DNA of 44,707 bases, taken from contig JAGSYV010000088.1 in assembly GCA_018262505.1 (NCBI GenBank), positions 1-44,707 on the forward strand. The letters are read 5' to 3'. This DNA is from Pseudomonadota bacterium (GTDB lineage: Bacteria > Pseudomonadota > Alphaproteobacteria > Rhizobiales > Pleomorphomonadaceae). The translations under genes were made by a program, and so were the position numbers. Within the stretch, counting starts at the first letter, position 1, and every line of letters starts with the position of its first letter. This document shows positions 17,533 to 25,872 of the stretch, piece by piece. The notes beneath the pieces are model-generated. The model worked only from the letters and a program-made list of their open reading frames with translations. It was not told where the DNA came from and searched no databases.

Positions 17533-18591
17533 TCAGCGCTTCGGTTCGGGGATCCAGGAGGCCATCGACACGTCGGCCTTGGAGAACTGCGGCAGCTTGG
17601 CCGCCAGATCGTCCATGTTCTTGATGCCCTTTTCGAGGAGCATCTTCTGGGTGATCAGCGTCGGCGGAACGACCACCTGCTTACCAGTGTCGACGCCGGC
17701 AAGCTGTAGCGCCAACGTACGCACGCACACTTCGCCGACGACGGCCGACGACGTGGCCGCCGAGGCCGCCCAGGCGCTCTTGTCTTCGACCATGGCCGAA
17801 ATATCCGGCGTCGAGATGTCGGCCGAGTAGATCTTGATCTTCTCGTTGAGGCCGGCCTCGTCGACGGCGGTCTTGGCACCCTTGGCGAATTCGTCATAGG
17901 GGGCGAAGATGACGGAGATGTCCGGATTGGCGCGCAGAACGGCGGCCGTCTGGTCGGCGACAGAATTGGCGATCGGGTTGTTCATGGTACCCCAATGCGC
18001 CGCTTCCTTGATGCCCGGATACTTCTTCTTGAAGGTCTGCCAGGTCTCGTCGCGGCGATCGAGCGGTGCGATGCCCGGCACGTAGACGTAACCGGCCGTG
18101 AAGCTTTCGCCATTGTCGGCAATCGCCTGCTCAAGGGCGAGGCGGGCGAGTTCTCGGTCGTTCTGCTCGATCTGCGGGATGGCCTCGTTCTCGCAGTTGA
18201 CGTCGAAGGCGACGACCTTGAAGCCATCCGCCACGGCTTGGGCGGCCGGCTCTTTCAGCGTCTCGGTCAAACCATGCTGCAGGATGATGCCGTCGACGCC
18301 GAGATTCATCGCCTGCTGCAGCATTTCCGCCTGCAGCGCCGCGTCCTGGCGGGAGTCGAGCACGTGCAGATCGAAGCCGAGCGCCTCGGCCTGACGCGTC
18401 ACGCCGGCGAGGTAGAACTGGAAGAAATCGCCGGTGGAGAGATAGCGTACCAGCGCGATCTTCATTTTGCGCTCGCCGACGATGCCGGGGGCGCCGGCGG
18501 TGCCTTCGGCAAAGGCGGCGCGCAACGGCAGGGCACTGGCAACCGATGCGGTGGCAAGGCCGGCAAGAAATGTCCTTCTGTCGATAGTCAT
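17533..18591 (-). CDS. Ribose-type ABC transporter substrate-binding protein, probable methylthioribose/deoxyribose uptake
   Basis: This 352-residue periplasmic protein of the RbsB (periplasmic binding protein type 1) family begins with a Tat-type signal (D-R-R-T-F-L-A-G-L) rather than a plain Sec signal, suggesting export in folded form. The mature part has RbsB-like features such as 'EMLQQAMNLGVDGIILQHG', 'VVAFDVNCENEAIPQIEQND' and 'VIFAPYDEFAKGA'. The ATG at 18591 has GAGGAG seven bases upstream. It is the last gene of a three-gene importer operon divergent from mtnK-mtnA. 5-methylthioribose or 5-deoxyribose is therefore the inferred ligand. Ordinary pentoses cannot be excluded by sequence alone. 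Confidence 0.88.
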   Translation of the reverse strand: MTIDRRTFLAGLATASVASALPLRAAFAEGTAGAPGIVGERKMKIALVRYLSTGDFFQFYLAGVTRQAEALGFDLHVLDSRQDAALQAEMLQQAMNLGVDGIILQHGLTETLKEPAAQAVADGFKVVAFDVNCENEAIPQIEQNDRELARLALEQAIADNGESFTAGYVYVPGIAPLDRRDETWQTFKKKYPGIKEAAHWGTMNNPIANSVADQTAAVLRANPDISVIFAPYDEFAKGAKTAVDEAGLNEKIKIYSADISTPDISAMVEDKSAWAASAATSSAVVGEVCVRTLALQLAGVDTGKQVVVPPTLITQKMLLEKGIKNMDDLAAKLPQFSKADVSMASWIPEPKR

Positions 18592-18691
18592 TTTCTCACT
18601 CCTCAAATGACGTTTCCATTGTCCTTGTCCGGGCGCGCCTCCTCCGCGCGCCGCGGCTTACCTCGCGTTTTTCAGTGGGGCCGGAGCCGGC

Positions 18692-19636
18692 TCAGCGACG
18701 CTGCGAGGACGCGAAGCCGAAGGTGAACAGCAGGGCGAAGACAAGGACGAGGCCCTTGACGAAGTCCTGCGCGTAATAGGGGGCGTTGAGCATGGTGAGG
18801 CCGTTGAGCAAGCCGGAGGTAACGTCGCCACGGCCGACACGGGCGGCGAGAAGGATGCCGCCAATCGAGGCGAACAGGCCGGAGATCATGTAGGCGACGA
18901 TCTTGTAGCGCTCGACCGGCGCGCCGGCGAGGCGAGTGGCCTTCTCGTTGCCACCGATGGCATAGAGCACGCGGCCATAACGGGAGCGTTCCATGAACAC
19001 CCAGAGGATGATGGCGGCTACCAGCATGATGATCACCGGCAGCGGGATCAGGTCGAACAGGCGGTAGCGGCCGAGGGCCAGGAAAGCGTCGGTGAAGGTG
19101 CCGGTCGCCGCCGAGCCGTCCGACAGCGTCATGCCCTTGGCGATCGAGCGGCCGCCGGTCGGGATCAGTTGCAGGCCGAGCAGCAGGAACATCATGCCGA
19201 GCGTCGCCAGGAGGTCGGGAATGCGGCCCTTGACGATCAGCACGCCGTTGAGGAAGCCGATGAAGGCGCCGAGCAGCAGGCAGACGACGACGGCGAGGAA
19301 GGTGCCCTGGTTGAGAATCACCATCACGTAGCTCGATGCCATCAGCGACATGGCCGCCGTCGAGCCGATGGACAGGTCGAAGCCGGCAATGGCCAGCGTG
19401 ACGGTGACGCCGAGCGCCAAGAGCGCCGTCACCGACACCGCCTGAAGAATGGAGAACATGTTGCGGGCGTTGGCGAAGGCCGGCTCCAAGCGCCAGAAGA
19501 CGATGATCATCACCGCCAGGATGATCAGAAGGCCGAACTTGATGACGAAGTCCTTGAACGAGAAAGCAGACTTCGTTGCGCCAGCTTGCGCGGCGGCCGC
19601 CGGATTCGAGGCCGGATTCGGGGATGGGGTGCTCAT
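18692..19636 (-). CDS. Ribose-type ABC permease with an internal in-frame loss
   Basis: This 314-residue RbsC-family permease has a normal first part, including 'LLALGVTVTLAIAGFDLSIG' and 'GRIPDLLATLGMMFLLLGL'. Near residue 274 the sequence runs from 'GRGDVTSG' straight into 'LLNGLTMLNAPYYAQDFVKG'. In E. coli RbsC and relatives about 35 residues lie between these points, including the 'LDAIAAVVLGG' coupling region and a membrane segment with 'GTLIGALILG'. The reading frame is open across the junction (about 18809-18814). The loss should weaken ATPase coupling or folding, so the permease may be impaired. It lies 27 bases after the ATPase gene and before the binding protein. A true deletion or an assembly error are both possible. 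Confidence 0.85.
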   Translation of the reverse strand: MSTPSPNPASNPAAAAQAGATKSAFSFKDFVIKFGLLIILAVMIIVFWRLEPAFANARNMFSILQAVSVTALLALGVTVTLAIAGFDLSIGSTAAMSLMASSYVMVILNQGTFLAVVVCLLLGAFIGFLNGVLIVKGRIPDLLATLGMMFLLLGLQLIPTGGRSIAKGMTLSDGSAATGTFTDAFLALGRYRLFDLIPLPVIIMLVAAIILWVFMERSRYGRVLYAIGGNEKATRLAGAPVERYKIVAYMISGLFASIGGILLAARVGRGDVTSGLLNGLTMLNAPYYAQDFVKGLVLVFALLFTFGFASSQRR

Positions 19637-19663
19637 TGTGAAATGCCTCTGTCTTTCGAAGCG

Positions 19664-21181
19664 TCAGGCGAAAGTTGCGTGGGTGCCGGCGCCACTGATC
19701 TCGGCGACCAGAGCGTCGAGCGACAGCCCGTCGACTGAATGACCGCCGACCACCGAGAAATCGCGCATCACGACGATGCGGTCGGCAATTTCGGTTGCCT
19801 CTTCGAGGTCGGCGCAGATGACCAGCGTTGCCCGGCCAGCCGCCGTCTCGCGCAGGCGACGGCCAATGTCCTGACGGGCGCCGATATCGACGCCCTGGAA
19901 GGGCTCGTCGAGGATGAGCAGACGGCAGGGCTGGATCAGCCAGCGGCCGAGCACGACCTTCTGCTGGTTACCGCCCGACAGCGATCCGATAGGGACGTCT
20001 ATGGATGGGCATTTGATGGCGAGGTCGCTGACCTGTCCGACCGCTGCTCGCCGCTCCTGATCCGGCACCACCAGCGACAGCTTGGAAAACTGCCTGAGGA
20101 AGGGCAGCGTCATGTTGTGCAGCACGGAGAATTCGGCGACCAGCGACGAGTTGCCACGGTCCTCGTGCGCCATGAACACGCCGCCGGCGATCGCCTCCTG
20201 CGGCGAGCTGGCGCGCAGTGGCTTGCCATCGATGGTCACCGAACCGGCGTGAGGCGTCGCCGTGCCGAACAGGCAGTCGGCGAACTCCGTCTTGCCAGCG
20301 CCGATCAGGCCGGTCAGCACTACCACCTCGCCCTCGCGAAGATCGAGATCGAAGGGCGCGGAGGTCGGCGTGAGAGCGAAATCGCGAATCTCGACCACCG
20401 TCCGTCCACCAGCGACGGCGCTATGAGCGCCCTCACGAAGGCGATGACCGACCATGGCGTGGACGATACCGTCGAAATCGAGCGGACGAGTGAATTCGGC
20501 GCGGGTACGGCCGTCGCGCATGACAACGGCACGGTCGGCCAGACGACGGATGTCGGACATGCGATGACTGATGTAGATGATGGCAACGCCACGCGCCCTC
20601 AGGTCTTCGATCAGCGTAAACAGCCGTGCGGCTTCCGCTTCCGACAGAGAAGAGGTCGGCTCATCGAGGATCAGCACCTTGGGATCGTGCGACAGGGCGC
20701 GGGCGATGGCGACGAGCTGCCGTTCGGCCTGGCCGAGTTCGCTCATCGCCTTGCCTAGGGGGAGATCGAGACCAAGGATGGCCTGGATTTCGCGAGCCCG
20801 CGCCGTGATGACCGACCGGCTGAGCAGCACAGGCCCCTCGGGACGGCAGATTTCGTCGAGCGCCAGGTTCTCGGCAACGGTGAGCTGCTGCACGACACCG
20901 TCGTTGATGATCTGGTGGACGGTGTGGATGCCGGCGGCGCAGGCTTCGAGCGGCGAGCGGAAAGCTACCGGCTCGCCATCGATCTCCATGGTTCCGGAAT
21001 CGGCGGGGTGGACGCCGCAGAGAATCTTGATCAGTGTCGACTTGCCGGCACCGTTGGCGCCCATCAGCGCCAATACTTCGCCGCGCCGGATGTCGAGATC
21101 GACGTCGATGACCGCATGCGTGCTGCCGAAACGCTTGTTCAGCCCGCGAATGCGGATCACCTCCCTCCCTGGTTCTGTCAT
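19664..21181 (-). CDS. Ribose-type ABC transporter, tandem ATP-binding protein (RbsA type)
   Basis: This 505-residue protein contains two ATPase domains and drives the importer completed by the next two genes. The first domain has Walker A GANGAGKST and Walker B VLILDEPTSSLSE but a degenerate signature (ELGQAERQLVAIARAL). The second has a degenerate Walker A (GLIGAGKTEFA) and a clean LSGGNQQKVVLGRWL. This asymmetry is normal for RbsA-type proteins. The ATG at 21181 is preceded by GTGGAGGCGG, and the alternative start at 21268 would run into the operator region. It is the first gene of the leftward operon, opposite mtnK, and shares the intergenic control region 21182-21387. Confidence 0.92.
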   Translation of the reverse strand: MTEPGREVIRIRGLNKRFGSTHAVIDVDLDIRRGEVLALMGANGAGKSTLIKILCGVHPADSGTMEIDGEPVAFRSPLEACAAGIHTVHQIINDGVVQQLTVAENLALDEICRPEGPVLLSRSVITARAREIQAILGLDLPLGKAMSELGQAERQLVAIARALSHDPKVLILDEPTSSLSEAEAARLFTLIEDLRARGVAIIYISHRMSDIRRLADRAVVMRDGRTRAEFTRPLDFDGIVHAMVGHRLREGAHSAVAGGRTVVEIRDFALTPTSAPFDLDLREGEVVVLTGLIGAGKTEFADCLFGTATPHAGSVTIDGKPLRASSPQEAIAGGVFMAHEDRGNSSLVAEFSVLHNMTLPFLRQFSKLSLVVPDQERRAAVGQVSDLAIKCPSIDVPIGSLSGGNQQKVVLGRWLIQPCRLLILDEPFQGVDIGARQDIGRRLRETAAGRATLVICADLEEATEIADRIVVMRDFSVVGGHSVDGLSLDALVAEISGAGTHATFA

Positions 21182-21256
21182 GCCGAAAACCGCCTCCACG
21201 GATGCTTGGCAGGGGGCCCCTCCAGACCCGATGACGGTCAACCTAGCCACACGTCC

Positions 21257-21281
21257 GTCAATTGTCAATCGATCTTGACAA
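21257..21281. promoter_or_regulatory. Operator between the importer operon and mtnKA, covering two back-to-back -35 boxes
   Basis: TTGTCAA (21262-21268) and TTGACAA (21275-21281) are perfect 7-base inverted repeats around TCGATC. Each arm contains a TTGACA-type -35 hexamer, one reading left and one right. The 10-mer GTCAATTGTC at 21257-21266 recurs in inverted orientation at 25044-25053, upstream of the regulator and aldolase genes. A repressor bound here would block both promoters. The SorC-type protein encoded at 23980-25002 is the likely binder. Confidence 0.7.
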
Positions 21282-21387
21282 ATGATGAAAACCAGGACAA
21301 TTTCCGCTTCCAGCGACCTCTGCCAGCATCGAGGAGCGACAGATCGTCGCGGTGGAGGCGGAATAAGCGAGGGATGGAGAAGACCCC

Positions 21388-22677
21388 ATGACAGACGTTC
21401 GGAGCGCCCGTACCGGCGGCGCCGATTATCGGCCGCTGACCGAGAGCACGCTGGCGCCCTATCTCGCCGGCTTTTCGGAAATCGCCGCCATTTTGGGCGG
21501 CGCGGCGCAGGATTGGAAAGTCAGTGAAGTCGGCGACGGCAACCTCAACCTGGTGTTCATCGTGCGGGGGCCGAAAGGGGCGCTGATCGTCAAGCAGGCC
21601 CTTCCCTACGTACGCCTTGTCGGCGACTCCTGGCCGTTGCCGCTCGACCGCTCCTTCTTTGAAACCCAGGCGCTGATCACCCAGGGCGCCGCCGCGCCGG
21701 GATTGGTGCCGAAGGTGGTCCTATTCGACGCCATGCAGGCGCTGGTGGTCATGGAATTCCTCACGCCGCATATCATCATGCGCAAGGGATTGATCGACGG
21801 CGTCGAGTTCCCTCGCTTTGCCGCGACCCTGTCGGAATTCATGGCGCAGTCGCTGTTCAAGACCTCCGACCTCTACCTGCCGGCGGCCGAGAAGAAGAAG
21901 CAGATGGCGGTGTTCTGCGCCAATACCGAACTCTGCCGGATCACCGAGGATCTGGTATTCACCGATCCCTACCGGGCCGCCAAGCTCAATCACTGGACCT
22001 CGCCGCAGCTCGACGACATCGCCCTCGAGTTCCGCGCCGACGGGCCGCTCAAGGCGGCGGCTCAGGCGATGAAGCTGAAGTTCCTCAGCCACGCCGAGGC
22101 GCTGGTACATGGCGACCTGCACTCCGGTTCGATCATGGCAACCAGCACCGACGTCCGCGTCATCGATCCGGAATTCGCCTTCTTCGGGCCGATGGGCTTC
22201 GATGTCGGCGCACTGATCGGCAACCTGATCCTCGCCTATCTCAGCCAGACCGGCCATGAGGACCAAAAGGGCGGACGCGACGCCTACCGTACGTGGATCC
22301 TGAAGCAGATCACCGACGTCTGGACGCTGTTCTCGGTCCGCTTCGTCGAGCTGTGGTCGACCGAGGGCAAGGGCGACGCCTTCACCGCCGAGCTGTTCGT
22401 CGACGCGGCAAGCCGAGCGGCATTGGCCGAGGAACAGGCCCGCTATATGCGTTCGCTGTTTGAGGACACGCTAGGCTTTGCCGGCTGCAAGATGATCCGA
22501 CGCATCCTCGGCCTCGCCCATGTCGCCGACTTCGAGAGCATCGCTGACAAGGATCTACGCTCCAAGGGCGAGCGGCGGGCGCTGAGACTTGGTCGCGATC
22601 TCGTGGTCAATCGCACGCGCTTTGCCAATATAGAGGCTGTGGCAGCCGCCGTGGTTGCCGCCGACGCCACCCGCTGA
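21388..22677 (+). CDS. mtnK: S-methyl-5-thioribose kinase
   Basis: This 429-residue cytosolic kinase phosphorylates 5-methylthioribose (and, in DHAP-shunt organisms, 5-deoxyribose) at carbon 1 using ATP. The choline-kinase-like catalytic loop is at residues 241-245 (H-G-D-L-H) and the metal-binding D-P-E at 260-262, followed by 'FFGPMGFDVGALIGN', typical of MtnK. The gene has a GGAGAAG ribosome site and lies just before the isomerase gene mtnA. It is divergent from an importer operon that probably supplies its substrate. The kinase bypasses the phosphorylase route, so the free sugar is the expected starting point. Confidence 0.93.
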   Translation: MTDVRSARTGGADYRPLTESTLAPYLAGFSEIAAILGGAAQDWKVSEVGDGNLNLVFIVRGPKGALIVKQALPYVRLVGDSWPLPLDRSFFETQALITQGAAAPGLVPKVVLFDAMQALVVMEFLTPHIIMRKGLIDGVEFPRFAATLSEFMAQSLFKTSDLYLPAAEKKKQMAVFCANTELCRITEDLVFTDPYRAAKLNHWTSPQLDDIALEFRADGPLKAAAQAMKLKFLSHAEALVHGDLHSGSIMATSTDVRVIDPEFAFFGPMGFDVGALIGNLILAYLSQTGHEDQKGGRDAYRTWILKQITDVWTLFSVRFVELWSTEGKGDAFTAELFVDAASRAALAEEQARYMRSLFEDTLGFAGCKMIRRILGLAHVADFESIADKDLRSKGERRALRLGRDLVVNRTRFANIEAVAAAVVAADATR

Positions 22678-22780
22678 CGGCCACCCGGCCGCATTCGACT
22701 GACCCCGAGGGCGGCCCGACCGCCCGCCATCAATGGACCGCCCGTTGCGCCCTTGGCGCGACGGCGACCGGAGGCCTTTC

Positions 22781-23881
22781 ATGAAAATCTATGGCAAATC
22801 CATGCGGACGATCTGGGTTGCGGAGGACAGCTGGGGTGTCGAGATCATCGACCAGACCAAGCTGCCGTTCGAGGTGAAGACCCGGACCCTGCGCTCCTGG
22901 CAGGAAGCGGCAACGGCCATCCGCGACATGGTAGTACGCGGCGCGCCGCTGATCGGCGCCACCGGCGCCTACGGCCTGGCGCTGGCCATGCGCGAGGATT
23001 CCTCGAACGAGAACCTCGAACGCGCCTATACGGCGCTGCTCGCCACCCGGCCAACGGCCGTCAACCTGCGCTGGGGTCTCGATGACCTCAGGGGGCGCCT
23101 CCTCAAGGTCGCTCCATCCGAGCGCATGGGCCTGGCCTATCGTCGCGCCGCCGAGATCTGCGACGAGGACGTCGAGACCTGCAAGTCGATCGGCCGGCAT
23201 GGTCTCGCCATCATCCGCGATCTCTGGGAGAAGAAGGGCAAGCCGGCGCGCTTCAACGTCCTCACCCACTGCAACGCCGGCTGGCTCGCCTGCATCGACT
23301 GGGGCACCGCCCTTGCCCCGATCTACATGGCCTTTGAGGCGGGGATTCCCATCCACGTCTGGGTCGATGAGACGCGTCCGCGCAACCAGGGCGCCAGCCT
23401 CACCGCCTTCGAACTCGGCCAGCATGGCGTCGACCATACAGTGATCGCCGACAACCAGGGTGGCCACCTGATGCAGCACGGCCTTGTCGACATGGCGATC
23501 GTCGGCACCGACCGCACCACGGCGACCGGCGACGTCTGCAACAAGATCGGCACCTACCTGAAGGCGCTCGCTGCTCACGACAACGGCGTGCCCTTCTATG
23601 TCGGCTTGCCGTTCACCACCATCGACTGGACGCTGGAGGACGGGGTTCGCGAAATCCCGATCGAGGAACGTGACGCCCGCGAACTCAGCCATATCACCGG
23701 CCGCACCGCCGATGGCCGGCTCGAGACAGTGGACATTCTTCCAAAGGGCAGCTCAGCGCTCAACTACGGCTTTGACGTGACGCCAGCCCGCCTGGTCACC
23801 GGTCTCATCACTGAGCGCGGCGTCGCCGCCGCCAGCCGCGAAGGCCTCCTGAAGCTCTATCCGGAGCAGAAGGCCAAATGA
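22781..23881 (+). CDS. mtnA: 5-methylthioribose-1-phosphate isomerase (DHAP-shunt type)
   Basis: This 366-residue enzyme converts methylthioribose-1-phosphate (or 5-deoxyribose-1-phosphate) to the ribulose-1-phosphate form. The two catalytic residues of B. subtilis MtnA, Cys160 and Asp240, correspond to Cys164 (T-H-C-N-A-G) and Asp244. The context of the Asp is G-T-D-R-T-T instead of the common G-A-D-R-I, a visible variation. '[18 protein letters not shown]' near residue 50 is a family hallmark. The ATG at 22781 follows GGAGG and was preferred over 22733. It lies about 100 bases after mtnK and ends at a terminator. No mtnB, mtnC or mtnD follows, so the classic methionine salvage route is not encoded here. 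Confidence 0.93.
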   Translation: MKIYGKSMRTIWVAEDSWGVEIIDQTKLPFEVKTRTLRSWQEAATAIRDMVVRGAPLIGATGAYGLALAMREDSSNENLERAYTALLATRPTAVNLRWGLDDLRGRLLKVAPSERMGLAYRRAAEICDEDVETCKSIGRHGLAIIRDLWEKKGKPARFNVLTHCNAGWLACIDWGTALAPIYMAFEAGIPIHVWVDETRPRNQGASLTAFELGQHGVDHTVIADNQGGHLMQHGLVDMAIVGTDRTTATGDVCNKIGTYLKALAAHDNGVPFYVGLPFTTIDWTLEDGVREIPIEERDARELSHITGRTADGRLETVDILPKGSSALNYGFDVTPARLVTGLITERGVAAASREGLLKLYPEQKAK

Positions 23882-23929
23882 CAACCCGCCCCTGCCCAGT
23901 ATCGGATATGCGGTCCGGCGCAGGGGCAC

Positions 23930-23960
23930 GCGCCGGCTCCGCCCAGCCGGCGCCTTTCTC
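23930..23960 (+). terminator. Terminator after mtnA
   Basis: A perfect 8-bp stem (GCGCCGGC at 23930-23937 with GCCGGCGC at 23946-23953) and 8-base loop are followed by CTTTCTC. It separates mtnKA from the convergent regulator gene. Confidence 0.82.
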
Positions 23961-23979
23961 ATTCACGCTTCTGGTCGGC

Positions 23980-25002
23980 CTAGAGCCGCCCGAGAATGTT
24001 GCGGGCAGTCGGTTCGTCGGTGATCAGCGCAGTGACGTAGCCGCCGCGCAAGGCGCCGAGAATGGCGTCGGTCTTGTCGGGACCGCCGGCGGCGGCGATG
24101 CGGGTCGGCACGCTACGAACATCGTCCAGCGTGATGCCGATCATGCGGTCGTCCATGGTGCCGCGCAGCCAGTTGCCCTCGATGTCGTAGAAACGACCGG
24201 CGATGACGCCGACGGCGCCGTTGGCGATGTAATACTTGCTCTCGTCGACGGAGATCAGGCCGGACGCGAACACCAGGCTGTTGGCTTTCACCGTGCAGAC
24301 GCCGAACAGCAGCTTGTTGCAGGATCGGATGCGGGCGAACTGTTCCTGGATGGTCGGCTCGCGCATCAGCGCGTCGCGCAACGCCGCGTTGGACAAGGCG
24401 GCCGGCGCATGCAGGTTGATCGAGCGGGCGTGCAGCCGGCGGGCAATGAAGGCGACGCATTCCTCGGCTGTAAAGCCATCATAGGCGGAGCGCTGGCTGC
24501 CGATCACCTGCACGACGCAGCTGTCCGGCATGGCCTTTTCCGGCAGGTTTTCGGCCAGCGAAAGCACCGTGCGCCCCCAGGCAACGCCCAGCACGTCGCC
24601 GTTCGTCAGAATCTGATCGAGGTATTGAGCGCCGGCCCGGCCGATGCGCTCGCTCGGTGGCCGCGCGCCACCGTCAAAGGGAATGACCATGCACTCGGCA
24701 AGGCCAAAGGCGCGCTTGAGCTGCTGGGCAAGGTCGATGGAATTCAGGAGTTCTGGCCGCACCACCACCTTGACGTAGTGCAGATCGCGCGCCTGCTGCA
24801 GGTAGTTGACCACCGTCGCCCGCGACACGCCCATCAGGTCGGCGATCTGGCTCTGCGTCATCTCGTCGTGATGGTAGAGCCAGGACGCCCACAGAAGCGG
24901 ATCGACGAGGTACTCCCCCGGTCGCGGCAGCGGCGTCCGGCTGTCCCCTTCGGTCGCCGTCGAACGGTCGGCCCTGTCCTTCATCCTTGAGCGTGGCGCC
25001 AT
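23980..25002 (-). CDS. SorC/DeoR-type sugar-phosphate-responsive transcriptional regulator
   Basis: This 340-residue protein has an N-terminal helix-turn-helix ('YHHDEMTQSQIADLMGVSRATVVNYLQQARD', about residues 40-70) and a C-terminal SorC sugar-binding domain. That domain includes 'GDVLGVAWGRTVLSLAENL', 'YIANGAVGVIAGRFYDIEGN' and 'TRIAAAGGPDKTDAILGALRGGYVTALITDE'. SorC proteins usually sense a phosphorylated sugar. It lies between mtnKA and the aldolase gene and is divergent from the latter, so methylthioribose- or deoxyribose-derived sugar phosphate is the inferred effector. Start 25002 was chosen; 24984 is an alternative with a poorer ribosome site. Shared 10-mers upstream of both divergent operons are its candidate sites. 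Confidence 0.88.
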   Translation of the reverse strand: MAPRSRMKDRADRSTATEGDSRTPLPRPGEYLVDPLLWASWLYHHDEMTQSQIADLMGVSRATVVNYLQQARDLHYVKVVVRPELLNSIDLAQQLKRAFGLAECMVIPFDGGARPPSERIGRAGAQYLDQILTNGDVLGVAWGRTVLSLAENLPEKAMPDSCVVQVIGSQRSAYDGFTAEECVAFIARRLHARSINLHAPAALSNAALRDALMREPTIQEQFARIRSCNKLLFGVCTVKANSLVFASGLISVDESKYYIANGAVGVIAGRFYDIEGNWLRGTMDDRMIGITLDDVRSVPTRIAAAGGPDKTDAILGALRGGYVTALITDEPTARNILGRL

Positions 25003-25043
25003 GATCTTCCCAACCCTATCGCCCGAAGCGCGTCCCCCGGATC

Positions 25044-25057
25044 GACAATTGACAATC
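25044..25057. promoter_or_regulatory. Candidate SorC-type operator upstream of the regulator and aldolase genes
   Basis: The sequence GACAATTGAC (25044-25053) is the reverse complement of the 10-mer at 21257-21266. It forms a tandem GACAAT-T-GACAAT arrangement here. It lies in the 147-base divergent gap and could control the aldolase gene and the regulator itself. Confidence 0.55.
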
Positions 25058-25149
25058 TGAGTTAACATAAGCACCCATTCGCGCCAAGTGCCATTGCTCG
25101 CCCCGCGTGTCGAACACACCAGTTCGCCCCTTCATCGAGGACACCTAGA

Positions 25150-25860
25150 ATGCCTGCCAGCCTTTCCGCCCTCTCCCATCTCGCCCTCAGGACCGAGATC
25201 ATCGCCACCTGCCGCGAAATGAATGCCTCGGGCGTCAATCAGGGCACATCAGGCAATGTCAGCGTCCGCATTGGCGAGGGGCGTTTCCTGGTAACGCCGA
25301 CCGGCATTCCCTACGCCGGCATGACCGAGGACCAGATCGTCGAGATGACTTTCGACGGCACCTACTATGGTCCCTGTCGGCCGACCAGCGAATGGCGCTT
25401 CCATCGCGATATCCTGCTGCATCGGCCGGACATCGACACGGTGATCCATACCCACTCGATGTTTTCGACGGTGATTTCCTGCCTGCGACGCGACATTCCA
25501 GCCGTTCACTACATGGTGGCCGCCGCCGGCGGCGAAAATATCCGCTGCGCCGACTATGCCACGTTCGGCTCGCAAGCCCTCTCCGACCACGCGCTGAAAG
25601 CGCTGGAAGGCCGTCTTGCCTGTCTGCTGGCCAACCACGGGCTGATCGTGCTGGGCGCCAACCTCAAGAAAGCCTATTCCCTGCTGGTCGAGGTGGAGAC
25701 GATTGCCGCCCAGTATTGGCGAACGCTCGCTATCGGCGCGCCGGTGATCCTCGACAGTGCCGAGATGCAGAACGTCTTCGCCATGTTCAAGGTCTACGGT
25801 CGGCAGGACGTGGCCGATTCCGATCTCCGCTGCGGCGGCCTGACTGCGCCAGCCGCCTGA
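25150..25860 (+). CDS. ald2: Class II aldolase, probable 5-methylthioribulose-1-phosphate / 5-deoxyribulose-1-phosphate aldolase
   Basis: This 236-residue zinc aldolase of the AraD/FucA family should split the MtnA product into dihydroxyacetone phosphate and 2-(methylthio)acetaldehyde (or acetaldehyde from the deoxy sugar). Metal ligands are His100 and His102 (in H-T-H) and His163 (in N-H-G), with catalytic Glu81 in T-S-E-W. 'NQGTSGNVSVR' near residue 30 binds the phosphate. The family contains fuculose-, rhamnulose- and ribulose-phosphate enzymes. The choice of Ald2 rests on linkage to mtnK and mtnA, as known from the DHAP shunt in Rhodospirillum and pathogenic E. coli. Its 3' end nearly touches convergent nosX, with 12 bases between. 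Confidence 0.85.
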   Translation: MPASLSALSHLALRTEIIATCREMNASGVNQGTSGNVSVRIGEGRFLVTPTGIPYAGMTEDQIVEMTFDGTYYGPCRPTSEWRFHRDILLHRPDIDTVIHTHSMFSTVISCLRRDIPAVHYMVAAAGGENIRCADYATFGSQALSDHALKALEGRLACLLANHGLIVLGANLKKAYSLLVEVETIAAQYWRTLAIGAPVILDSAEMQNVFAMFKVYGRQDVADSDLRCGGLTAPAA

Positions 25861-25872
25861 AATCTTGCCGCG

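Noticed and set aside
23889..23927. Inverted repeat GCCCCTGC / GCAGGGGC after mtnA
   Set aside because: The arms are 23 bases or more apart and the adjacent 8-bp hairpin with T-run is a better terminator; it may only support it.
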